From: CAYVVD01 sp964454975
GTDB lineage: Bacteria > Bacteroidota > Ignavibacteria > Kapaibacteriales > UBA2268
Reading direction: 5' to 3'
Length of the DNA stretch: 50,392 nucleotides
Assembly: GCA_964454975.1 (NCBI GenBank)
Contig: CAYVVD010000022.1
Span: 1-50,392 of the forward strand
Shown in pieces: positions 1 to 7,889 of this stretch. The notes under the pieces are model-generated. The model was not told the DNA's origin. It worked only from the letters and a program-made list of their open reading frames with translations, and searched no databases. The stretch's first letter is position 1. Each line of letters opens with the position of its first letter. The translations under genes were made by a program, and so were the position numbers.

Positions 1-1029
1 AAAACTCAGGAACAGCATGACCAGAGAAACCCAGCCGAGTAGCATCTTGTTTTGCGAGAGCTCCGTAGTTTCGTCCTTAACCGGAGGATGGTCAATCCGT
101 AATATTCGTGTTATTCCTGCCCAGACTAGCCATCCAAACCATCCGCCAAGCAAAAAGGGAGCATTATCATTTATGAAATCAATTGGCGGGAAAATAACAT
201 CTTTTAAAAAACCGCCTTCTAATTCTGCAAATGTTTCGTACAGGTTTTTAAGCAATCCGCTTATTCCAAGGGCAAATATAAACCACCATGCCCAGCGTGC
301 TACTTTCCTGTGAAGCCTGCCAAACATCGCATAGATAATATGCCCTCCATCCAACTGGCCTATAGGCAACATATTTAATGTTGTTACAAACAACCCGAAC
401 CACCCAACACATAGAAACGGGTAATGATAAATTTCGTTCATCGGAGGGACAAAACCATCAGCATTTGCAAATAATTTCACGAATACTGAATAAAGAATTG
501 TATCGCCAAAGAATAATCCAGAATCGAGCATTTTGCCATCCAGTTCAGTCAAATATTCTGGATGGAGTTCATATATATATTCAATACCCGGAAGAGTCAA
601 CAGGCCGTAAATTAAAAATATCACACAAACTACAAATCCTGCCAAGGGGCCCGCAATACCTACATCAAACAATGCTTTCCGGTCAGGTATCATAGAACGC
701 ATACGGATTACGGCGCCCATTGTACCAAATGACAAAGGAATAATCATAGGAATGATTGGCAGTGGAATGTAATAAGGAAGAGATACCTTTATTCCATGTA
801 TCCTCGCGGCTATGTAATGTCCGAACTCATGAGCGCTGAGAAAAGTAAGTATAAGAATTGCATAGGTAATGCCATAGCCCCAGTTATCAATCAGGAATGG
901 GTCGCCACGGTATGACCAGGCTGTGCCTGCAATAACGCACGATATAAAGGAGAAAATAAACAACGCCCCATGAAGCCAGTAATTGTCCTTTACTTTTGGC
1001 TGTTCCCTGTAGCCGACAAAATCACTCAT
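1..1029 (-). CDS. Site-2 protease family (M50) membrane metalloprotease, 3' end outside window
   Basis: The frame is open from an ATG at 1029 to the window edge, 343 codons without a stop, so the C-terminus is missing. It encodes a multi-pass membrane protein with the zinc motif HEFGH at about residues 67-71 inside a hydrophobic segment, the FDVGIAGPLAG motif at about 121-131 and the third-ligand motif LNMLPIGQLDGGH at about 218-230. These are the signature elements of site-2-protease-type intramembrane metalloproteases. Such enzymes cut membrane-embedded substrates, often anti-sigma factors; no substrate can be named here. The start overlaps the lysS stop as ATGA, so the gene is probably translationally coupled to lysS. 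The family call is confident. Whether it is a regulatory protease or a general M50-like membrane protein is open. Confidence 0.9.
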   Translation of the reverse strand, partial: MSDFVGYREQPKVKDNYWLHGALFIFSFISCVIAGTAWSYRGDPFLIDNWGYGITYAILILTFLSAHEFGHYIAARIHGIKVSLPYYIPLPIIPMIIPLSFGTMGAVIRMRSMIPDRKALFDVGIAGPLAGFVVCVIFLIYGLLTLPGIEYIYELHPEYLTELDGKMLDSGLFFGDTILYSVFVKLFANADGFVPPMNEIYHYPFLCVGWFGLFVTTLNMLPIGQLDGGHIIYAMFGRLHRKVARWAWWFIFALGISGLLKNLYETFAELEGGFLKDVIFPPIDFINDNAPFLLGGWFGWLVWAGITRILRIDHPPVKDETTELSQNKMLLGWVSLVMLFLSF

Positions 1030-2546
1030 TCTGCTTTGGAGCCGCTTTTCTCCGGTTTCATTTGAGGAAAGAAAACAACATCCCGGATAGATGTTTCACC
1101 AGTCAGGAGCATTACCAGCCTGTCAATACCAATACCAAGGCCGGCAGTTGGCGGCATTCCTATCTCAAGCGCACGGAGGAAGTCTTCATCGAGTACCATG
1201 GCCTCATCATCACCGGCAGCTCTTATCTGCGCCTGTTCTTCAAGTCGCCGTCGCTGGTCTCGGGGATCGTTCAACTCAGTAAATGCGTTTGCAATTTCTT
1301 TTCCATTTACAAACAATTCAAACCGCTCTACAAGCCCATCTTTTGTACGGTGCTTCTTTGCAAGTGGCGACATTTCAAGTGGGTAGTCAATAATATATGT
1401 TGGCTGAATAAGGTTAGGCTCTACCTTTTCACCCAGTATTTCATCAAGTATTCGCATTGAACTGGCGCCTTTTTCCACTTCTACGCCAATTTCGGCTGCT
1501 TTTGCTTCAAGCTCATCCCTCGAAAGCCCAATCAGGTTATCCCCCGTAAATTTTTTAAACAGCTCAGACATGGGAATTCTTTTGAAAGGCCTCGCAAGGC
1601 TTATTTTTTTTCCGTCGTATTCAATCTCTTCAGAACCACATACCTTCAAGGCAATATTATTGATAAGCTCTTCTGTCATATCCATCATCCAGTTGTAATC
1701 CTTGTAAGCAACATAGATCTCCATTGCGGTGAATTCGGGGTTATGGTTTTTATCCATTCCCTCGTTGCGGAAGTTTTTACTTATTTCATAAACACCTTCA
1801 TAGCCCCCAACAATCAGCCTTTTCAGGTAAAGTTCATCTGCAATGCGCATAAACAGGTCAATATCAAGGGCGTTGTGATGAGTTACGAAAGGCCTTGCAG
1901 TTGCACCGCCATAAATCGGCTGTAAAATAGGAGTTTCCACCTCGAGCCAACCTCTCTCATCAAAGTAGCTGCGCATTTCCCGGATAATTTCAGAGCGTTT
2001 GATGAACGTAGCCCTGATGTTTGAATTAACAATCAGGTCTATATACCGCCTGCGATAACGAAGTTCTTTGTCTGCAAAGGCATCGTAAATAATCTTATTG
2101 CCCTGTTCATCTGTTTCCTCTTTTGCAACAGGAAGCGGTTGGAGAGATTTGCACAGGACCTGCACATGTTCGGTATGTACGGAAATCTCACCGGTACGGG
2201 TTCTGAAGGCGTAACCCTTTATACCAAGTATATCACCGATATCAATAAGTTTCAGGTTCTCGTAAAACTCAGGCAATTCATCCTTTTTAAGGTAAACCTG
2301 AATTTTACCTGCGCTATCCTGGATATGCATAAATGATGCTTTACCCATACGGCGGATGCTCATCACCCTTCCGGCTATGCTGAGTTCTTTTAGTTCCCCG
2401 GGATTCTCATCGTTATAATTATCAAGGATAAACTTTGAATCATGAGACTTTTCAAAAGTATAAGGATATGGATTAATGCCTGATTGTTCAAGCATCTCAA
2501 GCTCTTCTCTTCTTCTCAGGATCTGGTCGTTTATTGTTTCTGTCAT
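1026..2546 (-). CDS. lysS: Lysine--tRNA ligase, class II (LysRS)
   Basis: This is a 506-residue class II lysyl-tRNA synthetase that charges tRNA-Lys in the cytoplasm. The N-terminal OB-fold anticodon-binding domain covers about residues 55-150 (with IAGRVMSIRRMGKASF). The catalytic domain carries class II motif 2 (FRNEGMDKNHNPEFT) and motif 3 near the C-terminus (GIGIDRLVMLLTG). The length matches the usual bacterial LysS. The start at 2546 follows directly from a short leader holding a TAnnTTTG promoter element on the minus strand. The downstream M50 gene overlaps by 4 bp, so the two form an operon. No missing catalytic motif was seen. Confidence 0.97.
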   Translation of the reverse strand: MTETINDQILRRREELEMLEQSGINPYPYTFEKSHDSKFILDNYNDENPGELKELSIAGRVMSIRRMGKASFMHIQDSAGKIQVYLKKDELPEFYENLKLIDIGDILGIKGYAFRTRTGEISVHTEHVQVLCKSLQPLPVAKEETDEQGNKIIYDAFADKELRYRRRYIDLIVNSNIRATFIKRSEIIREMRSYFDERGWLEVETPILQPIYGGATARPFVTHHNALDIDLFMRIADELYLKRLIVGGYEGVYEISKNFRNEGMDKNHNPEFTAMEIYVAYKDYNWMMDMTEELINNIALKVCGSEEIEYDGKKISLARPFKRIPMSELFKKFTGDNLIGLSRDELEAKAAEIGVEVEKGASSMRILDEILGEKVEPNLIQPTYIIDYPLEMSPLAKKHRTKDGLVERFELFVNGKEIANAFTELNDPRDQRRRLEEQAQIRAAGDDEAMVLDEDFLRALEIGMPPTAGLGIGIDRLVMLLTGETSIRDVVFFPQMKPEKSGSKAE

Positions 2547-2589
2547 TGTAAAGAAATAAAAAATTGCGATAAAGCTAATTAAGAAACTT

Positions 2590-2597
2590 CAAAGTTA
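2590..2597 (-). promoter_or_regulatory. -7 promoter element for lysS (TAACTTTG on minus strand)
   Basis: The plus strand reads CAAAGTTA, which is TAACTTTG on the minus strand and fits the Bacteroidota sigma-A -7 consensus TAnnTTTG. The predicted start is near 2583, giving a lysS leader of about 37 nt. No TTTG -33 element is present at the usual distance. It is the mirror image of the element at 2611-2618. Confidence 0.45.
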
Positions 2598-2610
2598 ATA
2601 ATATTTTAGT

Positions 2611-2618
2611 TAACTTTG
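2611..2618 (+). promoter_or_regulatory. -7 promoter element for infC operon (TAACTTTG)
   Basis: TAACTTTG fits TAnnTTTG. The predicted start is near 2625, giving an infC leader of about 80 nt. Together with 2590-2597 it forms an 8-bp inverted repeat with a 13-bp AT-rich spacer between the divergent lysS and infC genes. No good -33 element is visible. Confidence 0.45.
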
Positions 2619-2705
2619 TTAGTTGAGATATATTTAATATTTTAATGGAATAGCATAGTTAATCGCTAATTTCAGTCTTTTGTTTAAGTAATTTGAAGGA
2701 AATAA

Positions 2706-3290
2706 TTGAAGAATATTTATTTTTCTCCCCAACCATTCAGGGGAAGGTTTGAACCTAAGAGACAACAAACCAGAAAACATAAAATAAACCACGAAATCAG
2801 AGCTCCCCAGGTTAGACTAATCGACAGTGAAGGTGAATTTTTAGGTATAATGAGTGCGAAAGATGCTCAAAAAAAAGCAAATGAGAGTGAATTAGACCTG
2901 GTTGAAATTGCGCCGAATGCCAATCCTCCAGTTTGCAAGATTATTGACTATGGCAAATTCTCTTATGAAATTCAGAAAAAAGAGAAGATGCAAAAGCGAA
3001 ATCAGTCACAACAGCAGATGAAAGAAATCCGCTTCAAATGGAGAACTGCTACCCACGATTTCAATTTCAAAACACGGCATGCAAGGGACTTTATTGAAGA
3101 AGGCAATAAAGTAAAAGCATCCGTTATGTTCCGAGGCAGGGAAATCACTCACCAGGAAGTAGGAAAGGAGTTGTTGGAAAAATTTGTAGCTGCATTGGAG
3201 GATATTGCAAAAGTAGATTCCGCAATCAGGATGGAAGGCAGAAACATGACTGTTATAATGGCTCCGGAAAAAAGCAAGAAAAACAAGTAA
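2706..3290 (+). CDS. infC: Translation initiation factor IF-3, TTG start
   Basis: This 194-residue IF-3 acts on the 30S subunit in initiation fidelity and subunit dissociation. The typical N-domain begins at about residue 27 (INHEIRAPQVRLIDSEGEFLG). The linker and C-domain follow (KEIRFKWRTATHDFNFKTRHARDFIEEGNKVKASVMFRGREITH, split by charged residues). The start is taken as TTG at 2706. GAAGGA lies 5 nt upstream and the preceding in-frame codon is a stop, so no ATG start exists upstream, and the next internal ATG would remove the N-domain. A non-AUG start is characteristic of infC genes, where IF-3 discriminates against its own start codon, so autoregulation is likely here. It heads infC-rpmI-rplT. 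Confidence 0.95.
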   Translation: MKNIYFSPQPFRGRFEPKRQQTRKHKINHEIRAPQVRLIDSEGEFLGIMSAKDAQKKANESELDLVEIAPNANPPVCKIIDYGKFSYEIQKKEKMQKRNQSQQQMKEIRFKWRTATHDFNFKTRHARDFIEEGNKVKASVMFRGREITHQEVGKELLEKFVAALEDIAKVDSAIRMEGRNMTVIMAPEKSKKNK

Positions 3291-3332
3291 TCTATTAACA
3301 AGAAATTGTTTTTATAAATTTAGAAATATTTG

Positions 3333-3340
3333 TAACTTTG
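3333..3340 (+). promoter_or_regulatory. -7-like element upstream of rpmI (TAACTTTG)
   Basis: The same octamer as at the lysS/infC promoters lies just before the 10-bp hairpin at 3341-3363. Transcripts from it would begin around 3344-3347, inside or at the edge of the left arm. No TTTG lies at -33; the nearest TTG is 24 bp away. Confidence 0.35.
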
Positions 3341-3367
3341 AAGTTCCCGCTAAGCGGGAACTTTTTT
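3341..3367 (+). terminator. Hairpin and T-run between infC and rpmI (terminator or r-protein attenuator)
   Basis: A perfect 10-bp stem, AAGTTCCCGC / GCGGGAACTT, has a TAA loop and is followed by a T-run to 3367. It lies between infC and rpmI, which are normally co-transcribed, so it may be a partial terminator or attenuator. In other bacteria this leader is where L20 controls the operon; that role here is inferred. Confidence 0.75.
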
Positions 3368-3395
3368 ATTTAATTTGGAAATCCGGGGTAATAAA

Positions 3396-3593
3396 ATGCC
3401 TAAGATGAAATCTAATGCGTCGGCAAAGAAGCGCTTCCAGGTTACCGGAACAGGTAAATACAAAAGGAAAAAAGCGTACAAAAGCCACATCCTTACAAAA
3501 AAGACACGCAAAAGAAAAAGGGAACTCGGTAAAACTGCAATTGTTGACCAGACTAGTGTAAACCAGTTAAAAGTTTTACTTCCGGGCACCTGA
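3396..3593 (+). CDS. rpmI: 50S ribosomal protein L35
   Basis: This is a 65-residue basic L35, a component of the large ribosomal subunit, with the typical MPKMKSNASAKKRFQVTG start and a Lys/Arg-rich centre. An upstream in-frame TTG at 3375 would add MEIRGNK. The ATG at 3396 is chosen because the family invariably begins MPKMK and because GGGG lies about 8 nt upstream. It sits in the conserved infC-rpmI-rplT order and probably shares regulation with rplT. Confidence 0.96.
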   Translation: MPKMKSNASAKKRFQVTGTGKYKRKKAYKSHILTKKTRKRKRELGKTAIVDQTSVNQLKVLLPGT

Positions 3594-3655
3594 TTATTTT
3601 TATTAACTGGCGAAAGGGGTATGCGAACTCTCCCCAAGCCATTTAGGAGGAATAT

Positions 3656-4003
3656 ATGCCACGCGCAAAAAACAAAGTAGCTTCGCACCGCAGAAGGAGA
3701 GATTTTCTTAAGCTTGCCAAGGGTTACTGGGGGTTAAGAAAAAATGTCTGGACGGTAGCAAAAAATCACATCGAAAAAGGACTTTTACACGCCTATACCG
3801 GCAGGAAACTTAAAAAACGCAATTACCGCAGGCTCTGGATTGTCCGTATCAACGCAGCAGCGAGGCTGAACGGGACAACATATTCAAAGCTGATTCATGC
3901 ATTAAAGCAGAGAAACGTTGAAATCAACCGCAAGATTCTGGCTGACTTTGCAATGAATAAACCTGAAGTCTTCAAGACAATTGTGAACCATTCTGTGAAT
4001 TAA
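3656..4003 (+). CDS. rplT: 50S ribosomal protein L20
   Basis: This 115-residue L20 is an rRNA-binding assembly protein of the large subunit. It shows the typical start MPRAKNKVASHRRRRDFLK, a basic N-terminal helix and the C-terminal globular part (NRKILADFAM). A very strong Shine-Dalgarno AGGAGG ends 5 nt before the ATG. The 62-nt gap from rpmI holds a small GGGG/CCCC hairpin at 3616-3635. L20 represses its own operon in other bacteria; the hairpins here are candidates for that but untested. Length and sequence are ordinary. Confidence 0.97.
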   Translation: MPRAKNKVASHRRRRDFLKLAKGYWGLRKNVWTVAKNHIEKGLLHAYTGRKLKKRNYRRLWIVRINAAARLNGTTYSKLIHALKQRNVEINRKILADFAMNKPEVFKTIVNHSVN

Positions 4004-4025
4004 GGAAATTATTGAATTGATACTA

Positions 4026-4058
4026 AAGGCTGTCTTTAAATTGAAGATGGCCTTTTTT
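4026..4058 (+). terminator. Rho-independent terminator of infC-rpmI-rplT
   Basis: An 11-bp stem AAGGCTGTCTT / AAGATGGCCTT (two G-U pairs) with a 7-nt loop is followed by six T residues, 22 bp after the rplT stop. Confidence 0.88.
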
Positions 4059-4072
4059 AATGTGCTGATTTG

Positions 4073-5191
4073 CTAATCCGTTTTCATTAATTGTAAAGTT
4101 TGTACTTTCCCTTCATCCAAAACCTTCACAATATAAACTCCGGCAGCTATATCTGATAAACTGATAGTTGCTTCCACTCCGGTTACCACTTTGGAGCAAA
4201 GTTTCCTTCCCCTTAAATCATTAATTTCAATCAGCAGATTATTTGATTCTTGCATCCCGCTAATAGTGATATAATCATTTGAAGGATTCGGATAAATGCT
4301 GATTTGGGGTTCAAGCTCATCTTCCACTTCTGTTGCCGGATTTTCAAGATAGTAATACACATCGCTTAACTGGCCTAATTCATCTACTTCGAATGCAAGC
4401 AAAGGCCCCCACAAGTTTTTTGTCCTGAATTCATATTTTCCGGTTGCAATTTTCTCACTTTGCGAAAGTCCAACCAAGAATAATAAAGATTCAGGTGCAA
4501 GCTCGCCATCCAGATAGTATTTGAATGTAAGCGTATCCGAATATTCAACCAGCAATACTGGCCATTCTTTAGTATTAGGGATTTTCAAATCTCCCCAGCC
4601 GATTACTTCTATTATCTTGATTTGTTCGATTTCTATAGCTACTTCAGAGCTGTCATAACCTAAGGAAGGAGAATGGAAAACACCTTCTATTTTCCATTTG
4701 GAAATGAATTCTACCGGTTCTCCCGTGAATTCAAGTGGGAATATCATCTCGGGCAATGGTGGAGAGATTACGACTGTTTGCTCGTTAATTTCAACAAATT
4801 CATCTTCAGGAAAATCAAAGGGGAAAGTCTGTTTGTTCATACTTTTACCAAGTAACTCAAGTCTTCCCTCATCCAATTTATAGTGATTTTTTACCCTGAC
4901 AAAGTACAACCTTAAATCTTCATAAGCATTTTCAGAAAAATCACTTTCGGGAAATTCCGGGCTACCTTCGTTTCTTTTCGGATATTGAAAGAAAACATAT
5001 CTCAAAACAAGCTCTTTCGAGTAATCCCAATAATAGTCTGTCAAACCCGGCGGGACATTCACATCAAATGTTTCGCAGTTAATGTAATTTAGTGTGTCTG
5101 AATTTATACCTGCAAAATCATCTGAATCAATTGAAATTTGAGCATGAAGACTCGAAGCTGTCACGATTAATAAAATCAATGACCGGATCAT
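4073..5191 (-). CDS. Secreted protein of unknown function with T9SS C-terminal sorting domain
   Basis: This is a protein of about 372 residues. Residues 1-17 (MIRSLILLIVTASSLHA) look like a cleaved signal peptide. The last 75 or so residues form a type A T9SS sorting domain: ISIYPNPSNDYITISG, an Ig-like beta segment, then LSDIAAGVYIVKV and a terminal MKTD. The middle is acidic and beta-rich, and I recognise no enzyme motif in it. It is therefore expected to be exported by Sec, then moved across the outer membrane by the T9SS. The frame extends upstream to 5245, but the ATG at 5191 gives a clean signal peptide with AAGGG upstream, so I prefer it. Confidence 0.8.
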   Translation of the reverse strand: MIRSLILLIVTASSLHAQISIDSDDFAGINSDTLNYINCETFDVNVPPGLTDYYWDYSKELVLRYVFFQYPKRNEGSPEFPESDFSENAYEDLRLYFVRVKNHYKLDEGRLELLGKSMNKQTFPFDFPEDEFVEINEQTVVISPPLPEMIFPLEFTGEPVEFISKWKIEGVFHSPSLGYDSSEVAIEIEQIKIIEVIGWGDLKIPNTKEWPVLLVEYSDTLTFKYYLDGELAPESLLFLVGLSQSEKIATGKYEFRTKNLWGPLLAFEVDELGQLSDVYYYLENPATEVEDELEPQISIYPNPSNDYITISGMQESNNLLIEINDLRGRKLCSKVVTGVEATISLSDIAAGVYIVKVLDEGKVQTLQLMKTD

Positions 5192-5264
5192 AATACCCTT
5201 AATATGAAATAACATTAAATACTTTATTTTTAATATAAAATACATATTATTGAGGTAAATTTAT

Positions 5265-5297
5265 AAAAAAAAAAGGGACCCTGAGGCGGGGTCCCTT
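5265..5297 (-). terminator. Strong Rho-independent terminator, minus strand
   Basis: A 9-bp stem AAGGGACCC / GGGTCCCTT with a 7-nt loop is flanked by ten A residues on the plus strand, i.e. a T-run on the minus strand. It sits about 200 bp downstream of murF, so it ends either a long murF 3' UTR or a separate minus-strand RNA. Confidence 0.85.
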
Positions 5298-5499
5298 ATT
5301 GGCTCTTATCTAATCAACGGGATTATTGAGGCGTTATGACATTACATCTATTGCAATGAGCGTGCCAAAGAATATTACAAACTTAACGCTTCCTGTAACC
5401 AGTTGATTTTAATATACTTATTAGAATATTATTTTTGCAGCTACTTTAAGACAGACAAAAATATTCAACGGCCAGCCGTGGCATTCCACGACCTTGCTT
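5298..5499 (-). other. Structured non-coding stretch between murF and its distal terminator
   Basis: No convincing gene is present. There is an AT-rich inverted repeat (GAATATT at 5424 and following, against CAAAAATATTC at 5456-5466). Next to the murF stop there is also a short GC-rich stem (CGTGG / CCACG). The stretch could be a long murF 3' UTR or a small RNA ending at the terminator at 5265-5297. Confidence 0.4.
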
Positions 5500-6888
5500 T
5501 TATTCGTGGCTCAAAAGTGTAAAAATCTCTTCCATTTTTAGTCCGCGAGAACCCTTTACGAGAATAATATCATTTTCATTGCAGTTATTTTTTAATTCTT
5601 CAACAATTTCAGCTTTTGAATCGAAACATTGAATTTTTTCATTGCTCAATACATTAGCTGCTTTTCCCATTTCATCACCAAAAAGGTAGATGATATCAGC
5701 AGTCCCGACAGCTACCTTTAGCACATGGAGATGTTCTTCGTTGGCTGATTCTCCAAGCTCGCGCATATCGCCAAGCACAGCAATTTTTTTATCAGCCGGG
5801 TAATCTTTCAGGGTCTCTAAAGCAATTTCCATTGAGGAAGGATTTGCATTGTAGCAGTCATTAAGAAATGTTAGTTCGTATAGTTTCTCAACAGACATGC
5901 GGCTGTAGCCGTGGCTGCTATCAGGTTTGTAGTTTTCGAGCGCCGAAATTATATCATTTATAGGCACCTCAAATTTGATCCCGACTGCACAGGCTGCAAC
6001 GGAGTTTAATGCATTAGCCCTGCCCGGGACAGATAATGTATATGAAAACTGCAAATCATCATAACTGATAGTAACAATAGCGTTTAGCTCGTTATCAAAT
6101 CTAAATGAATATTTCAGGTTTGCTTCATCATCTGTACCATAAAGCAAACGTTTATCCATAAGCCCGGTGTATTTTTTTAATCGCTCATCTTCAATGTTGA
6201 TAAATGCAAAGTTCCTGTGCTTCAGTAGGTATCCGAACAGAAATGTTTCTTCCATCTCAACGCCGTTTATATCAAAAAACCCTTCCAGGTGCTCTTTGCC
6301 GATATTCGTTATAAGCCCATGATTTGGGGCAGCCAATTCTGAGAGTATCGCAATCTCACCCGGCTCGTTAGTCGCCAGTTCCAGAACCGCACATTCATAA
6401 GTTTCGTCAAGCTGAAACAACATCAGGGGAACTCCATAGCGGTTGTTGAAATTGCCCTGGGTTTTCAGCGTTTTGAATATTTTTGAAAATACTGCCGCAG
6501 TCATTTCTTTGGTGGTGGTCTTTCCATTTGAGCCTCCAATTGCTATGACAGGTATCTCAAACCTGCGCCTGTGGTATGCGCCGAGATTGCCAAGGTCTTC
6601 TCGGCAATCTTCAGACAAAATCAGAGGATGAGAGCCGAACTCTTCCCTGTTTGAATTGAACCAGTTTTTGTTAACAATCGCAGCTGAGATTCCTTTTCCA
6701 AATGCTTCGCCAATGAGGTTATGTGCATCTACCCTTTCCCCTTTTATTGCTACAAATATGTTTCCCGGCTCTATAAGTCGGGTGTCAATAGCGACACCGA
6801 CAGTTTCCAGATCAGGTTCGATGTTAATTGCTTTATCATTGAAAATTGCTTTTAAGTCTTTTCCGGAAAACGGGGCTTTGTTTTTCAT
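5500..6888 (-). CDS. murF: UDP-MurNAc-tripeptide--D-Ala-D-Ala ligase
   Basis: This 462-residue Mur ligase adds D-Ala-D-Ala to the peptidoglycan precursor in the cytoplasm, using ATP. The N-terminal domain contains DTRLIEPGNIFVAIKGERVDAHN, which is typical of MurE/MurF. The ATP loop is GGSNGKTTTKEM, followed by the lysine/Mg region and LATNEPGEIAILSELA, TNIGKEHLEGF and LNDCYNANPSSM. The last is diagnostic of MurF rather than MurE. The C-terminal domain holds AVLGDMRELG. Length is normal. It stands alone, away from a division/cell-wall cluster, with structured intergenic DNA on both sides. Confidence 0.95.
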   Translation of the reverse strand: MKNKAPFSGKDLKAIFNDKAINIEPDLETVGVAIDTRLIEPGNIFVAIKGERVDAHNLIGEAFGKGISAAIVNKNWFNSNREEFGSHPLILSEDCREDLGNLGAYHRRRFEIPVIAIGGSNGKTTTKEMTAAVFSKIFKTLKTQGNFNNRYGVPLMLFQLDETYECAVLELATNEPGEIAILSELAAPNHGLITNIGKEHLEGFFDINGVEMEETFLFGYLLKHRNFAFINIEDERLKKYTGLMDKRLLYGTDDEANLKYSFRFDNELNAIVTISYDDLQFSYTLSVPGRANALNSVAACAVGIKFEVPINDIISALENYKPDSSHGYSRMSVEKLYELTFLNDCYNANPSSMEIALETLKDYPADKKIAVLGDMRELGESANEEHLHVLKVAVGTADIIYLFGDEMGKAANVLSNEKIQCFDSKAEIVEELKNNCNENDIILVKGSRGLKMEEIFTLLSHE

Positions 6889-6932
6889 AGTTTGATTGCT
6901 TCAATCCAAAAAAAATGATAAATTAAATATTG

Positions 6933-7008
6933 ACAGGATAATCTTCAAACGGGAATTTACCCGGAAGTTAAATTCCCGACGAGCATGCAATTTAATATTT
7001 TATCCTGT
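6933..7008. repeat. Nested inverted repeats between murF and the 7035 gene
   Basis: An outer pair ACAGGATAA / TTATCCTGT (6933-6941, 7000-7008) encloses an inner pair CGGGAATTTA / TAAATTCCCG (6950-6959, 6969-6978). Both pairs are perfect. No T-run follows, so a terminator is unlikely. It lies in the divergent promoter region of murF and the next gene. Confidence 0.75.
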
Positions 7009-7034
7009 GCAACAGGGGGACACTCATAAAGTTT

Positions 7035-7616
7035 ATGCATCAATTTCCAAAGTCTGTTAAGCTTTTTGGGCTGGTTCTTGCCTTTGGGCTGATTTTTTGG
7101 ATTGGCGGCTGGATAGCCCGTACAGCCATCGGTTTTGATATTTTTATCTCAGGCACAGAGTTAGTGTTGAAAGATTGGTGCCTTCCGGCTGAAATTTCTC
7201 AAACGGTTTACCTTTTCTCAATGCTGGCCGTTTATACCGATACGGCTTATATTGCAGCGATTGTTTCTGCTGTAATAATTGCGTTTCTTTTCAAAGGCAG
7301 GATTAAAGAAAGGGGTTGGTTGTTTATGGCACTAATTCTGCTTTTTATTACTATCCCGGTGCAAGGATGGATTATCTGTGAGGATATCAGAATTAACCTT
7401 GTAATTGCTGAATACGGCAGGGATGCTAAACAGGCAGTGGAAATATTTTTAACAAGGCAGCGTAATATACTTTTGAATGCTCTCGGCACTTTGTCTTTCC
7501 TTTCAGTTATGACAAGTGTTATCTACCTGGTGTGGCAGCCACTAGACAGGACTAACGAGACAGAATTTTTATTAAATAAAGAGGAAGAAAATGAAGCCGT
7601 TCGAAATACAGAATGA
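7035..7616 (+). CDS. Membrane protein of unknown function, about four TM segments
   Basis: This 193-residue protein has hydrophobic segments at about residues 10-30, 60-87, 93-113 and 145-167, with a charged Glu-rich C-terminal tail. I do not recognise a family. The start ATG follows GGGGG closely (AACAGGGGGACACTC upstream), a usable ribosome binding site. Its 3' end overlaps the next gene by 26 bp in another frame, so the two are probably translated together. Codon use and coding character look genuine. A signal-anchor or transporter fragment cannot be excluded. Confidence 0.7.
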   Translation: MHQFPKSVKLFGLVLAFGLIFWIGGWIARTAIGFDIFISGTELVLKDWCLPAEISQTVYLFSMLAVYTDTAYIAAIVSAVIIAFLFKGRIKERGWLFMALILLFITIPVQGWIICEDIRINLVIAEYGRDAKQAVEIFLTRQRNILLNALGTLSFLSVMTSVIYLVWQPLDRTNETEFLLNKEEENEAVRNTE

Positions 7617-7881
7617 GCTTATCGAGGCAGCTAAACAACTTGGAATAACAGTTGTAAGGGAAAGGGGGACTTTCCGCAGCGGCTATTGCAAAGTTGGGGA
7701 CAAACGGTATTTTATCGTTAACGTTTCCACAACGCCCGAAATTTTAAACTCACAGCTCGCACTTGCATTAAAGGAGCAGGATATTGATGGGGTATATCTT
7801 AAACCGGTTGTGAGGGAATTTCTTGACAATCATGCTGAAGCCCCGAAACAAGACAGCTTTAATTTCGTTGTAAATTATTGA
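7591..7881 (+). CDS. Small conserved-looking protein of unknown function
   Basis: This is a 96-residue soluble protein with an alpha/beta look: an amphipathic N-terminal helix (FEIQNELIEAAKQLGI), then beta-rich stretches with RSGYCKVGDKRYFIVN. It has no signal peptide and no TM segment. AGAGGAAGAAA just before the ATG is a good ribosome binding site inside the end of the upstream gene. The 26-bp overlap with the membrane-protein gene suggests coupling. I do not recognise a named domain. Confidence 0.7.
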   Translation: MKPFEIQNELIEAAKQLGITVVRERGTFRSGYCKVGDKRYFIVNVSTTPEILNSQLALALKEQDIDGVYLKPVVREFLDNHAEAPKQDSFNFVVNY

Positions 7882-7889
7882 TGAATCAA

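Noticed and set aside
996..1460. 154-codon plus-strand frame
   Set aside because: Antisense to lysS and its junction with the M50 gene; the product has no domain character, while lysS is certain.
3350..3688. 112-codon minus-strand frame across rpmI and rplT
   Set aside because: Lies antisense to two certain ribosomal protein genes.
5334..5405. Small hydrophobic minus-strand frame (VKFVIFFGTLIAIDVMS) in the murF downstream region
   Set aside because: No ATG/GTG/TTG start in frame after the preceding stop, only CTG, and no ribosome binding site in front of it.
7035..7881. Frameshift joining the 7035 membrane gene and the 7591 gene into one
   Set aside because: The second gene has its own good ribosome binding site and a soluble fold-like composition; the overlap looks like ordinary coupling.
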